Source of the DNA: Phytopythium helicoides
Lineage: Eukaryota > Oomycota > Peronosporomycetes > Pythiales > Pythiaceae
Assembly: GCA_024867545.1 (NCBI GenBank)
Contig: JANFNE010000026.1
Span: forward strand, 558,001-622,000
Length of the DNA stretch: 64,000 bases
Reading direction: 5' to 3'
The notes beneath the pieces are model-generated. The model had not been told where the DNA came from, searched no databases, and saw only the letters and a list, made by a program, of their open reading frames with translations. The translations under genes were made by a program, and so were the position numbers. Shown piece by piece: positions 1 through 11,506 of this stretch; position 1 is the first letter of the stretch, and each line of letters begins with the position of its first letter.

Positions 1-1
1 T

Positions 2-997
2 ATTCGCAAGAGTCGGAGGAAGCAGTATCGTGTGACAGGAATCTGTGAGTTGGAGCGTCGAGGAGAGCGTGAGCGAACGCATGAGTACTTGAATGGCGAC
101 AACTCCCCATGGAGGCTGTCAAACGAAGATAGTTCAGCGAATCGGCTGTTATGGCACGGAACTCGGCGAACAAACTTGATGAGTATCTTTTTGCAAGGCC
201 TGCGAATTTCTCCTGCTGATGCTCCGTCAAATGGAAGTCGATATGGTCGCGGCATATACTTCGCCGATGTGTCAGAAATGAGTCTTGGCTTTTGCGATCA
301 ACACCATCCAGTGAAAGCTCAAAACTCAAACTACTTTGGAAGCCAGAGCGGGAAATTCTATTTGCTATTGGCAGAAGTATCGCTTGGAAATCCGATCTCC
401 GAAGGATGCTACGCGAGCCAAAAAGAGTTACCGAAGGGATTCCACAGCGTTCATGCTATCGGCAATAACGTGCCAAATCCACAGTTCGATGTCATCTCCA
501 CCGTGAGCGGTGCGGCTGTGCCAATTGGCAAGGTGGGCAAAATCGGTGAGGAGGTCCCGCTGCATCACATTTGGGTGGCCTCACAACTCCGAGGAGGCAA
601 GTGGTTGGAACCGAACTCCTACGAATTTTCCAGAACTGCTGTCAACTGGCTTGACGTTTATGCCCAGAATCTGCAGCCTGGAAATACAGAGAAACTTGAA
701 GGAAAGGGCTCCACAATCTTTTCATCTTCGTATGAAGAAGTGACTATTGAGCTCATGAAGACGGTCGAGTCAACGTGGGAGCCGTTCGATACGACCCTGT
801 TGATTACGCGGAAGACTGGATCCTCCTCTGACCAATTCAAAATTCGGCGGTATCACATGGAAAGCTACGAAACAGCTAGCGGTTTTTCTGGCACAATTCT
901 CAAGCCCAACACTTGCAGCAACTACAGTGAGTTTGTCGTGTTCAATGAGGCTCAGGCGCGTATTCGCTATGTTGTAGAAGTTGAGTTGAAGCCTTAA
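2..997 (+). CDS. PARP-type ADP-ribosyltransferase, catalytic domain, 5' partial
   Basis: The frame is open to the left edge without an ATG, so this is the C-terminal part of a larger poly(ADP-ribose) polymerase-family enzyme, which moves ADP-ribose from NAD+ onto proteins. The H-Y-E triad is visible: H in LLWHGTR (near nt 155), Y in GRGIYFAD with the usual small residues after it, and E in the final strand SEFVVFNEAQARIRYVVEVE. The blocks are in canonical order. An acceptor-side segment of roughly 120 residues separates the HHIWVAS block from the last strand, longer than in a minimal PARP fold. Upstream regulatory or DNA-binding domains lie outside the window, so the subfamily cannot be set. 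The gene ends convergently with MutS, about 1 kb away. Confidence 0.88.
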   Translation: MRKSRRKQYRVTGICELERRGERERTHEYLNGDNSPWRLSNEDSSANRLLWHGTRRTNLMSIFLQGLRISPADAPSNGSRYGRGIYFADVSEMSLGFCDQHHPVKAQNSNYFGSQSGKFYLLLAEVSLGNPISEGCYASQKELPKGFHSVHAIGNNVPNPQFDVISTVSGAAVPIGKVGKIGEEVPLHHIWVASQLRGGKWLEPNSYEFSRTAVNWLDVYAQNLQPGNTEKLEGKGSTIFSSSYEEVTIELMKTVESTWEPFDTTLLITRKTGSSSDQFKIRRYHMESYETASGFSGTILKPNTCSNYSEFVVFNEAQARIRYVVEVELKP

Positions 998-2010
998 CGA
1001 CGTTTTCCCTTGCTGGGCTTTCCTCAAGCATTATTCGACTCGGCCCTCGGCGACGCGGAAGGGATCAATAGGCTCGGCCTCCTGGCTCGCCTGCGGTTTT
1101 AACCCACCACACCGCATCCCTGGGCTGCCTCGGGGGCCCTCTCTTCGCAAGGCTGGCTCCTAATCGATGAATGAACTGTTCCTGCCCCCAACGCGCGATT
1201 GAATGAGAATCACGAAAATGTGTCTTCTTTGAAACATGGCTATGAACTAGTGTAGTAGCTTATCAAATAGATTGGACACAATCTAGGAGTGTAGATTTCT
1301 TGTGGCGTTGCCCTTGAAGCCTTTGCATGAACGAATACTTGACATGTCAAATGCCTCGACTAATGTGATTCCTTGGTCATCAATCGTTGCAATATAGCCG
1401 CCATTCATATCTGCAGGCGTCCATCTGCTCGAGGCGAGGACAGCTCACGATAATTGGGAGAGTTCGGTATCACACACCACAGAGTCGAGTTCGCTGAAGG
1501 CCACGAACTCCTCACCCGTAAAGAGCGACCGAATATTTCTTGCCCCGCCGTTCGTGTACATTTTCTTTACGGAGTAGCCTTCGTGGTCTCAAATTATGCA
1601 CCCTGTGTTTCCGTCAAGCGGATTCGTCCAGTCCGAGAACAAGCCCATATGCACACCACCTGAACAGTGCCTGCCCACTTGGTGTCGGCACGGAAGGCGT
1701 GCCTGCAGTGTGCTCTCGTGGTGGTGGAAGTTGGCGTCCTAAACTTGATTGAGGCAGTAAAGAAGGTTCCAGAAGAAGTGTACTCACTGTGAATTTTTTG
1801 AAAGTGTGAGCAGACCTTAGTGATTCCCAAAGAGCGAACGCACTTTAGCCATCCTGACCTACAGCTATGGGCCTGACACGGTTATGGGCTTGACACAGAC
1901 ATACGAATGACCGACGAAATCGCATAATCGAACGATCAGCGGGGACGGAATCAAAGCGAACTCAAAATTTCCTGCAAAAACTCTATTTCGGCAGTCTGGG
2001 GACAATCTGA
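998..2010. other. Intergenic, no gene recognised
   Basis: This is the convergent gap between the PARP and MutS 3' ends. Only short frames without family resemblance are present, the longest about 80 codons and lacking splice context. No RNA gene or repeat was recognised. Confidence 0.5.
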
Positions 2011-5000
2011 TCATTTGTGCATTTCTTCATCGGCATTTGGCTTTTCAACTTCAAGAAGAAGCCGTTGAATGCGCCTGACCAGATGTTGCGAGTATACCGG
2101 ATCACTACAGGTTTCTAACACGACGTCAGGGTCGACTTCTAGCGTCTTCGAGATGGCGAGGAGTTGCTCTACAGCCTTTAGCTCACTGGAAGTCAAGGTA
2201 CCCGTGGCTACAAAGTTTACGCCAGATATCTGTTGCAGAACCTCAGCAGCTCGACGAACCACATCAGGTGGGCATCCAGCAAGAGCTGCAGTATTGATTC
2301 CATATGATTGATCTGCAAGTCCAGGCACGACTCGGTGTGAGAACACAAGATGCTTGCCAGATAAACCATCGGCATTGTTCGATTTTTGAGCCCTCTCAAG
2401 CACTTCCATGCGGTGGAATTGGAGTTCAGACTGGTACTGCGATGCAACGAGCCCGTGAAGCGCGGTGAAATGAGTAGCAAAGAGAGTGCGCACTTGGCGA
2501 GCGCTCAAAGACTCGAGCACTGCCGTGGCGATGGCTACTCCGTCGTTCACTGCTGTCCCACGACCAACTTCATCCATTAGCACAAGGGAGCGACTCGTAG
2601 CCTGTTTGAGGATTGTTGCAGTTTCCTGCATCTCGACCATAAATGTGCTCCTGTCCGATGCCAAGTCGTCCGCCGATCCGACACGGCAAAATAGCTTGTC
2701 AACTAGGCCGATGCGAGCGAAACGCGCAGGAACAAAGCTCCCCATTTGGGCAAGAATTACCAAGTGGGCATTCTGGCGCAGAAATGTGCTCTTGCCTCCC
2801 ATGTTGGGGCCAGTCAACACCCAGCAACTTGCTTCAGAGCCACCAGAGCCACAATGAAGACTGTTTGGAACGAATGCACGCATTCGACCGCCCCCAATAG
2901 AGCTTGAGTTCACACCCTTCATATGGGCCGCCTCTACCACCATGTGACGCGCATCCTCAATATGCAACTCGCGGCTAGCATCAAGCACAGGGCGAGTCAA
3001 ATTGCAATCTAACGCAAGTTGAGCATGAGAGCAAACAACATCGAGCTGCGAAACCGCAAGAGCAGTTTGCTGTAGTGGTGCAAGCTCGTCGAGTACTCGC
3101 TTCGTCAGTTCCTCAAATATTTCTAGCTCAATTCGTGTGACTTCAATCCCGGCTTCCATCAGGTCACGGTTCAAGTCACGCAGCTCTTGTGATCGAAAAC
3201 GCGCACTATTCTTTAGGGACTGAATCATCGCCAAACGCTCAAGCTCGCGTTTAAGCGGGTCGTTGTGATCCCGCTTTAACAGCTTGGCGTATTCCTCGTG
3301 TGGGATCTCGATAAAGAACCCCTTTTCAGCCTGGTACACCACTCGCAACCGAGTCGACCCCAGCAGCTCTCGATACTTCGTCTGGAGTGCAGCTCGTTCC
3401 GGAGACTGGGAATCAACCGCAAGAATATGTCGCCATTTGTCTAACTCAGCTGAGTATCCTGGGCGAACGAATCCGGTACGTGAATTGAGGGCAGTGTAGT
3501 CCTCCTTCAGTGCAGCATGGATATCTGCAGCGACTCCTCTAATGTTTTCGCTGTCGTTGCTCAGTTCACCGGAGCACCACTTTTGCACAAGAGCTGGTAG
3601 TGGTATAGGCATTGGTGATCGTTTCTGGATCCCAATGTGGTGACTATCGATCAGCTTGGAGAGTCTACCTGCTTCAGTAATCGTAGCTGCCACGTTTTTC
3701 AAATCCTTTGGAGTGGCCACTCCTACGGAAAGACGTTGCAGACTGCGCTCCATATCGAAGACATCGCTGAGTTGCTTGCGAACCTTTCGCAGCAATTGTT
3801 CGTTTTCAACAAAATACTCGACTGCTTCAAGACGCCTCTCAAGTAGGCGCAAGTTCATGAGTGGTGACGATAAATGAGAAGCTAATAGCCGCGAGCCTCC
3901 AGGAGTGACGGTGTCATCGATCGCTTGGAGGAGACTTGACACCTTGGTTCCACCTAGCGACTGTATCAAATTCAATGCTTGTCGTTAGATCGGTCAAATA
4001 CCCACCGTGAGAACGCCAAGTACCTTTGCTAGCTCGAGAGATCGCCACGCGCTTGTATCGATGATCATATGGTCCGACGATTCGACGTGGAGCGGTGCAT
4101 TGATCAACGGTGTCGCACTGCGCTGAGTGAACTTGACATAGTCCAGAATTGCAGCTACCGCGGCATGCTCAGCAGGATCAAGCTCCATCACTGATGATAC
4201 TGGCACAGACACACGCGGCTGTGGTGCATATCCTCGACGATCAAAACTTTCTTTCGGTCGAAAAGTTCGCGCACAGGAAGCGGGAAGCGCGGCTTCAATT
4301 AGTGTAACAACTTCGTCGTCTTCACCACTGTCACTAGCTCGTGGAGACAAAGTCGCAGGAAGTAAGATCTCTTTCGGAGAGCACCTCAGAATGGCGCTAG
4401 CGAGCTTGTCGCTCGTCGCCGTCGTGGATACGAATTCGCCAGTGGACAGATCTGCCCACGCCAATCCCCACGTATTATCAGCACCAGGGAAGACTGATGC
4501 GAGATAGTTGTTCTCCTCGGGCGTCAACATCGTGTCCTCTACGAGCGACCCGGGGGTTACTACGCGCACAACCTGGCGATCCACGAGTGCTTTGTATCCG
4601 CGCTGCCTAGCACTCGACGCGCTCTGGTAAACAGAGGAGGGCAGCTCTAGTTGACTTTTATGCAAGGCGTATCTGTCTGAAGTCGAAGTCGTACCTCTAC
4701 CTGGTTGCAGACGGCCACTTTGATCCCGTGGTGCATGACCTGAAGCAGTCAATGTCCACTCTTTGTGAGTGCGCCATTGTTCGTCTAAGCAGCCTCAATT
4801 CCTGCAGCATCACCGACCAGCTTCTCGACGTACGAGTCCAGCGAGCCAAGCGGGAAGCCGCACATGGTCTCAAAGTCGGTGGCCTGCTTGGACTTCTTGG
4901 TCAGCGCCAGGTTGAGCAGCTACTCCCACTCGTCGTCAGTCACGCGGCCACCTCCCCCAACTCAGCGCGCGTAACGCACGTGCGAGGCCCGTCGCGCGTC

Positions 5001-5275
5001 GTCCCCGAAGAACTCGTAGAAGTCTCCGACCTGGAACAGCAGCATGCAGTCTGCAGCCATCGCGCGTGAGCCTCCGCCCCCATCGAAAAAATCAGCCGGA
5101 GGCCGGAGCGCCACGCGCCTGGGTACTCTTTCTTGCGCGCCAAGTACTGCGCCACCATGGGCGTCACGCGCGCCTGCACTTCCACGAGCGCCCGCGCGCC
5201 TGTCGCTCGCCGCTGCGCGCTCAGCAGCGCCGCCGGCCGCCGCCACGCGCCGCGCCAGAGCGCTCCGCCCGCCAT
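2011..5275 (-). CDS. MutS-family DNA mismatch repair ATPase, probably mitochondrial
   Basis: Six exons join in frame to 972 codons: 5275-5119, 5050-4980, 4919-4818, 4739-4701, 4623-4024 and 3960-2011. The N-terminus (MAGGALWRGAWRRPAALLSA) is Arg/Ala-rich and looks like a mitochondrial presequence. It is followed by the MutS domain I block TPMVAQYLARKKEYPD and the mismatch-contacting F-Y-E in GDFYEFF. Later come VRVVTPGS, the lever/clamp region, a Walker A loop GPNMGGKST near residue 706, Walker B LMDEVGRGT, and the helix-turn-helix SYGINTAALAG. The sequence is of bacterial MutS1 type rather than a nuclear MSH2-6 type, which suggests organelle DNA repair (inference). The ATG at 5275 is preferred because the upstream in-frame codon at 5296 is GTG. 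Intron 1 appears to be GC-AG. The gene is divergent from HMBS. Confidence 0.9.
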
Positions 5276-5537
5276 CTCGCCCTCTTGCCGGTGCACTTTC
5301 CGGCCAAGGGAAATCTTCCATTTTCAGCCAATCACTGGGGTTTGAAGGTAGAATTACAGCGAATGAGGAGGTGGTTACGTGGATTGGAACGGTTTTGATT
5401 GGAGGATAATGCCCGGCACCGCAAAGGCGGCGCACCCATCGTGACACATCGCAACAGGCCACGAAGGCAGCACTTGCACCGCCGGCAGAGTCGCTCTCCA
5501 CGCCCACAGCACCAGCTCCAGCTCCAGCAGCAGCGCC
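5276..5537. promoter_or_regulatory. Divergent MutS/HMBS promoter with CCAAT box
   Basis: The 262-bp gap between the two start codons must hold both promoters. A CCAAT core lies at 5326-5334 (AGCCAATCA), preceded by CCATTTTC, which resembles the oomycete initiator consensus YCAYTYY. The assignment is by pattern only. Confidence 0.4.
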
Positions 5538-6890
5538 ATGAGCTCCGAGGGCCGCCGCACCATCTTCGTGTCGTCGCGCAAGAGCCAGCTGGCCATGGTG
5601 CAGACCAATGAAGTCATCGGCAAGCTGTCGGCGCTTTACCCGGACGTGGACTTCGTGGTCGGCCAGGAGGACACGGTGGGCGACCAGGTGCTCGACAAGC
5701 ACCTGAGCGTGCTCGGCACCTCCACGACCTCAGGCGTCTTCACCAAGAGCCTCGAGGAGGCGCTGCTCTCGGGCGCCAGCAGCTTCGCGGTGCACTCGCT
5801 CAAGGACATGCCCACCGCGCTCCCTCCTGGACTCGTGCTCGGCGCCATCTGCAAGCGCGAGAGCCCCGAGGACGCCGCCATCATCCACCCCAAGCACAAG
5901 GCCAACGGCATCACCACGCTCGCGGGCCTGCCCAAGGGAAGCATCATCGGCACCAGCTCGCTGCGGCGCGAGGCGCTGCTGCGCAGCCAGTACCCGACCT
6001 TCGAGATCAAGACCATCCGCGGCAACATCCAGACGCGCCTCGCCAAGCTGGACGAGCACGACGATTTCGACGCCATCATCGTGGCGGCCTGCGGCTTCCG
6101 CCGCGGCGGCCTTGGAGACCGCATCGACGAGGTGCGCCACTTCTCATGTTGGTTGTTGATGCCACCTGGTTTTTGGGAGCTAATCGTGGGATTGTGTTAC
6201 CACTATCAGGTTCTACCAGTCGAGTCATTCGGATATGGTGTTGGCCAGGGCAGCATTGGCATCGAGTGTCGCGCAGATGATAAGGAGGTAGGGTGGCCCT
6301 GTCTGTTGCCCCATGCTAGCAGTGCCGTGGGTGACACCTTTGCTCTGCTATGCAGACGCTGGAGATGCTGTCCAAGATCGAACACGAGACGTCGGCGCAG
6401 CTCTGCACGGCCGAGCGCAGCCTGCTGTACTACCTCGAGGGCGGCTGCCAGGTGCGTTGTTTACTCCCCCTCTTGGAGATCAACCTAATTACCTGACGCA
6501 TGCTGGTTGGTCAGATCGCTATGGGTGTGAATACGACGCTGGACGGCGACACGCTGACCCTGAACGCGACTGTGCTCTCCCGCGACGGCACACAGTCGGT
6601 TGTCGGTACGTCTCTGTCGCGCAGCAATCGCTGAAAATCCGTCCAATTGCTCACTGTACGCTTCTGCATGCACTACAGAGTCGATCTCGGGCCCTCGCCA
6701 CGAAGCCGAGGGTCTCGGCAAGTCGCTGGCGTACCGCTTGTTGGAGCACAAGCTGGCGCCCGTGCTGCTCGGCAAGGTCGGCGAGAAGCGCGCGCTCACC
6801 TACGGCGACATCGAGGCTCCTGGTGACGCCGCCGCTGCCGCTGCCGCTGCCGCTGCCGCTGCTGCTGCTGCCGCCTCTGCCTCAACCTAA
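5538..6890 (+). CDS. HMBS: Hydroxymethylbilane synthase (porphobilinogen deaminase)
   Basis: Exons 5538-6131, 6210-6287, 6356-6451, 6515-6605 and 6679-6890 give 356 residues. The enzyme condenses four porphobilinogens into hydroxymethylbilane in haem synthesis. The N-terminal block IFVSSRKSQLAMVQT, the block VHSLKDMPT, and SSLRREALL and TIRGNIQTRL (substrate and cofactor arginines) are all present. GVGQGSIGIECR follows. The dipyrromethane-cofactor cysteine lies in LEGGCQ at the exon 3/4 junction, and LDGDTLTL follows. Intron 1 (78 nt) has no stop and keeps the frame, so retention would insert 26 residues. The C-terminus ends in about 16 alanines encoded by GCC/GCT repeats, unusual for this family. 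No transit peptide is obvious at the chosen ATG. Confidence 0.93.
6820..6885 (+). repeat. GCC/GCT trinucleotide repeat encoding a poly-alanine tail
   Basis: Near-perfect alternation of GCC and GCT codons closes the HMBS reading frame and encodes a run of about 16 alanines. Such microsatellites expand and contract by slippage, so length variation between isolates is expected. Confidence 0.8.
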
Positions 6891-7205
6891 GACAAGCATT
6901 GACCATAGTGGCCTCGCACGCGTTAAGAGAAGTAGGAAGCGAGCCGCCTTCGCCTAGTAGATCAGTAGATGTCGTTGGTTCATTCGTCACCACTCGCGTG
7001 TCAATCCTCGCTCGCGTCGTTTCGCGTCCTCATGACCGTCACTAAACCGGGGTAATCGCCGCCGACCCAAGGGTTTCCAGTCAAAATTGGTTGGTGGCGT
7101 CTCCATCTCCTGCCGCCGGCCTTCCCGCCGCCGCTCCGCGCGCCTCCCACGCGGCCCCAGCGCTCGCCACTCGCCTCCCAGCGCCTCCGCGACCTCCCGA
7201 AGCCC

Positions 7206-10200
7206 ATGACGCAGGCGACCGCGGCGCTCGCGCGGCGCCAGAACAGCCGCGTGCTCCAGAGCTTCCGCGCCATCGGCCTCGTCGTAGACGCTGACGTCCC
7301 GCTGCGGTGGTATGGCATGGGCGCGGCAAGCTTCGCCACGGCCTCGCTCGGCAAGGCCTTCGCGGTCTACAAGTGCGACAAGATCACGCCCGTGCTCGTG
7401 TCGCCGCAGATGCCCAAGCGCATCGCTGCGCTAGAGGTGCTGCCCAAGAAGCAGCACACGTTCACGGCCTGCGGCCGTCACGTGCTCGTCTGGAAGCGCG
7501 TTGAGCAGGTCGCCACGCTCACAGGCCACCAGGGCGCCATCAAGCAGGTGCGTTTTCAGTGCTAGTGGCGATGAGGTGGTCGTGGGAAGGTTGAGCTGAC
7601 AGAGGACGGCTGCTCGTACAGCTCCTCGTGGTTGGCAATGTGCTCTTCTCGCTCGATGATGCGCGAACCATCCTCATTTGGGACCTCGAGTACGTCTGCC
7701 GCTTGTTGGAATGTGTTGTCGTTGTCGCCCTAACCTTTTGATGAGAACAGGGAGATGGAACTGATGGACCGCATTGAGTTCCCTGCGCACTTCACGCCGA
7801 CGGTCATGGTGCACCCGTCCACTTACCTCAACAAGATCCTCGTCGGCTCGGAGCAGGGTGAATTGCAGTTGTGGAATGTGCGCAAGATGAAGTGTATCTA
7901 CACTTTCAAGGGCTGGAAGTCGCCCGTCGTATCGCTCGAGCAAAGTCCCGCGGTGGATGTTGTGGGTATTGGTCTTGGCGACGGTCGACTTGTGCTCCAT
8001 CACCTGCAGTACGACAAATTGGTTATGGACTTTCAGCAGCAGGGCAGCAAGGTGACATCCATCGCGTTCCGCACTGACACAGGGGCATCGCAGCCGCTTG
8101 TGGTCACTGGCTCCGTTTCGGGAGACGTTGCCGTGTGGAACTTACAGGATAAGCGCCTGGAATCGATGATCGCGAACGCGCATGACGGCGCTGTTGTTTC
8201 GCTTGTGTTCCTCCCTAATGAGCCGATCCTGCTAACGTCAGGAGCTGACAACTCGATCAAGATGTGGATTTTCGACGCACTCAATGGCAGCGGTGCACGA
8301 CTACTGAAGTCGCGTGAGGGCCACAAGGCGCCGCCCACACGCATTCGTTACTATGGAAACAATACCCTTGCCACGATGGCGGATGGTGCGGATGGCACGT
8401 GCTGCCAGATTCTGTCGGCTGGTCAGGATCGCGCTTTCCGCGTGTTCCATACTGCGCGCGAGCAGCAGAGCACGGAGCTTTCGCAGGGTCCGATGCTCAA
8501 GCGTGCCAAGAAGATGCACGTGCGCGTCGAGGACCTGAAGCTCCCTCCTATCACTCAGTTCGCGGCCATGGAGACGCGCGAGCGCGATTGGTCCAACGTT
8601 ATTACATGCCACGAGAACGAGATTGCTGCGTATGTGTGGCGCTTTGAGCACCGTGCGATTGGCAAGAAGATTCTGCGTCAGTTTGATCCAAGCGACCGCG
8701 TGACTCTCGGCAGTGAGGAGGACCTTCGTCGTAAGAAGACTCAGGCCACGAGTGTGGCTATCAGCACGTGTGGTAACTACGCACTCGTGGGCAGTGTTGG
8801 AGGCGCCATTTACAAGTACAACATGCAGTCGGGAGAGAAGCGTGGATCATACCCGACGTGCGCCACGCCGAAGGCTAAGCTTATCCGTTCGCTCATGCTA
8901 CCTGGTTCAGCCCCACCCGTTGAGGAGGAGGACAACCTTCATCACGCACACAACGGTCCTGTTAGTGCCGTGATCGTGGACGCCCTCAACCAGTTCGTTG
9001 TGTCGGCTGGAATCGACGGCAAGCTGAAGTTCTGGAACTTCAACAAGCGTACTCTTTCGTATGAGCTTGATGTGGGTTCGCCTGTTAGCCAGATGGAACT
9101 CCAGCGTGACTCCAACCTGCTGTGCGTTGTGTGCGACGACAATGTGCTTCGCGTGTACGACGTGAACACCAAGAAGCTCGCTCGTCGCTTTGCCGGCCAT
9201 ACGCACCGCATTACGGACGTGAACTTTAGCAACGACGCTCGATGGCTCTTTTCCTCGTCGGCTGACGCGTCGTTGCGCGTTTGGGACCTGCCGACGGGCA
9301 AGTGTGTTGACTGGATCAAGTTCCACAAGCCTGTGACGGGTCTGGCTGTTTCGCCCACGGGCGAGTTTCTGGCTACGACGCACGTTGGCAACGTTGGCAT
9401 CTTCTTGTGGGCCAACCGTGCCTTCTTTGCTGATGTGCTCCTCGACACTGAGCCTCGTGAGCCTGTACTCATGGATATGCCGGTTATCCTGAACGAAGTG
9501 GACAACGCAGATGAACTTGGCTTTGGCTCCGAGAAGAACCCACACCTGTCAGCTGATAGTCACGTTGACGAGGAACTTCCTGAGAAGGCTGTTGATGCAC
9601 AGACCAAGCCTACCGATGGCCCCACAGCCCCCGTTGAGCCGCTGGATGCGTCGCTCATCACGCTTTCGACGGCTCCTCGGGCCCTCTGGCAGTCTTTGTT
9701 CAACCTTGAACTGATCAAGAAGCGTAACAAGCCAATTGAGCCGCCCAAGGCGCCGGAAAAGGCTCCCTTCTTCCTGCAGACGGCTCGTAAGGACGATGTC
9801 CATCCTACGTTCGTGCCGATTGCCAAGCCGGCTGAGAAGAAGGATAATAAGAAGGACGAAGGAAAGAAGAAGTCCAAGGAAGAGGACAAGCAGGACGAAG
9901 ATGAGGAGATGGAAGGTTGGGGCGTAGGGGACGACGACGAGGCATGGGGCGATGAGGACGATAACGAAGACGGGGATGACGCAACGGATGGTGAGGTTGG
10001 AACGCCGACTGCCGAGCCTGTGGCTGAGGGCTCTCGCATTGTTAAGACGGCGGGTATGTTCACTTCGCGTTGCAAACTGGCAACCTTGCTGGCAGAGTGC
10101 TCGGCGAAGCCGCCCACCACTTCGGGTCAGAACGGCCCGATGCAGTTCTCGCGCTTCTCGCCTGTCGGACGGTATCTGCAGTCACTGTCGGCGTCGGCAG

Positions 10201-10499
10201 TCGATGTCGAAATGAGCACGCTGTGCATGGGCGACTTTGACGAAGAAGGCAAGCAGCTTCTTGGTGTCTTCCTCGACTTTGTGCGCGAGGAGATGGCCAC
10301 ACGACGCGACTTCCAGGTGCTGCAGGCTTACCTAAACCGCTTCCTCAAGCTGCACGAGTCGCTCCTGGTGGCGGACTCGCAGCTGTTGGCTCGTGCGGAC
10401 GCTCTGGGTGCACAGCAGCAGGAACAGTGGGGTCGCCTGCAGCAGTTGCTGCACCACAACTTGTGCCTTGTGCAGTACTTTAGCAAGATTCAAATGTAG
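7206..10499 (+). CDS. UTP21: U3 snoRNP WD40 protein, Utp21/WDR36-like
   Basis: Exons 7206-7547, 7622-7689 and 7751-10499 give 1052 residues. Utp21/WDR36 is a WD40 subunit of the UTP-B complex of the nucleolar small-subunit processome, acting in 18S pre-rRNA processing. The start has the family block SFRAIGLVVDADVPLR followed by SLGKAFAVYKCDK. Two WD40 propellers are scattered with blades such as GHTHRITDVNFS and SADASLRVWDLPTG. The C-terminal Utp21 domain begins around SRFSPVGRYLQSLSASAVDVE and ends at the stop. A lysine/acidic low-complexity linker (nt 9830-10000) interrupts the C-terminal part and makes the protein longer than human WDR36. The ATG at 7206 is the first in frame. Confidence 0.93.
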
Positions 10500-10572
10500 G
10501 AAGCAGGCGAAAGTGAGAAACCGCGAACGAGTAGAGACCTTTGCATATTTTTGGCATTTTGGTTTGACCGTG

Positions 10573-11183
10573 ATGGAGGAGGTGATCCTTGCTGCCGAAA
10601 GCTCAGACGCGCTTGTTGCTCGGCTTGTGGCCTTCTGCGGCCAAAGTGCGTGAAGACCACCGGTTTGTGTGTGGCATTGGTCGCTGACAATTTCAGTAGA
10701 TGAGATTGAAGAGCGATTTGAAAGCTTTTGCCGAAGGTAATTCGTCGTGTTTGTTTCGTTCTCAACTCCATTCTCTGATGCTTCTATCATCTGAGCTGCA
10801 GCAACGTCGAAATTTTCGACGAACACGACATGGATGGAGGAGAATATGCCCACGAAGTTCACAATCTTTTCAATGTGCGTGGATTCCCTTTGAATCTTTG
10901 CTCACGTTTCAATTCTAACACCACAACGAACCAGCAATACGAGGAGCTGTTCACGGACATCGTCGAAGAGTTCCTGCAGCGCGAGCAATTGACGCCTCAA
11001 GAGTTCTTCGCTCACTGCGAACAGCTCAAAAAATTACGCAATGGGCAGCACGCATCTGCAGTCGAAAATCTTCATCTCCTGCTTTCAGCTGCAATGGACC
11101 TTGGCACGTTTTGTGAGCTCATGAGACGAGAGGTGGCGCAGACCAAGTCCGCGAGAGAAGATGCAGAAGACATGGGGCTGTGA
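10573..11183 (+). CDS. BART-domain protein (ARL2-binding/CFAP36-like)
   Basis: Four short exons, 10573-10645, 10697-10736, 10802-10874 and 10935-11183, join in frame to 144 residues. The all-helical pattern matches the BART fold that binds ARL2/ARL3 GTPases: an ESFCRRSNVEIFD motif, an acidic link, then HEVHNLFNQYEELFTDIVEEFLQ and LTPQEFFAHCEQ. In animals such proteins act in ciliary targeting or mitochondrial ARL2 signalling, and oomycete zoospores are flagellate, so a ciliary role is plausible (inference). It is shorter than CFAP36 and close to ARL2BP in length. It lies about 70 bp downstream of UTP21 on the same strand. Confidence 0.65.
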
Positions 11184-11506
11184 AAAGCAGCAAAGATCAG
11201 CAAGGCGGCACTTGCGCGTTCATGTTACTTGAGGTATCTCCTCTTACAGCGGTAGTGTACTGGTTTTCCTCTTTCAAAACGGCTCTAGACTGTAAGTGTC
11301 TGCACGTCTGCGGTCTGCTCTCGACCTCTGTGCCTACACCCGTCTTCTGCCGCTCGCGTGGCTCCAACGTGCCCGGGAATGCATCCATACACGTTCATCA
11401 ACACAAAATACAAAAGTCCACACAGGGCAGTCAGTGCACAGTCGTGTCCACAGCGCTTCCCTTTGGCGCTGTGGGGTAGAATACACAGTTGTCGTGGCCT
11501 GTCCTA

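Noticed and set aside
998..2010. tRNA or other RNA gene in the first large gap
   Set aside because: No cloverleaf-like or box A/B pattern was found by eye; a covariance-model search would be needed to be certain.
8907..9545. 212-codon antisense frame in UTP21
   Set aside because: Shadow of the WD40 coding frame; no start context or motif.
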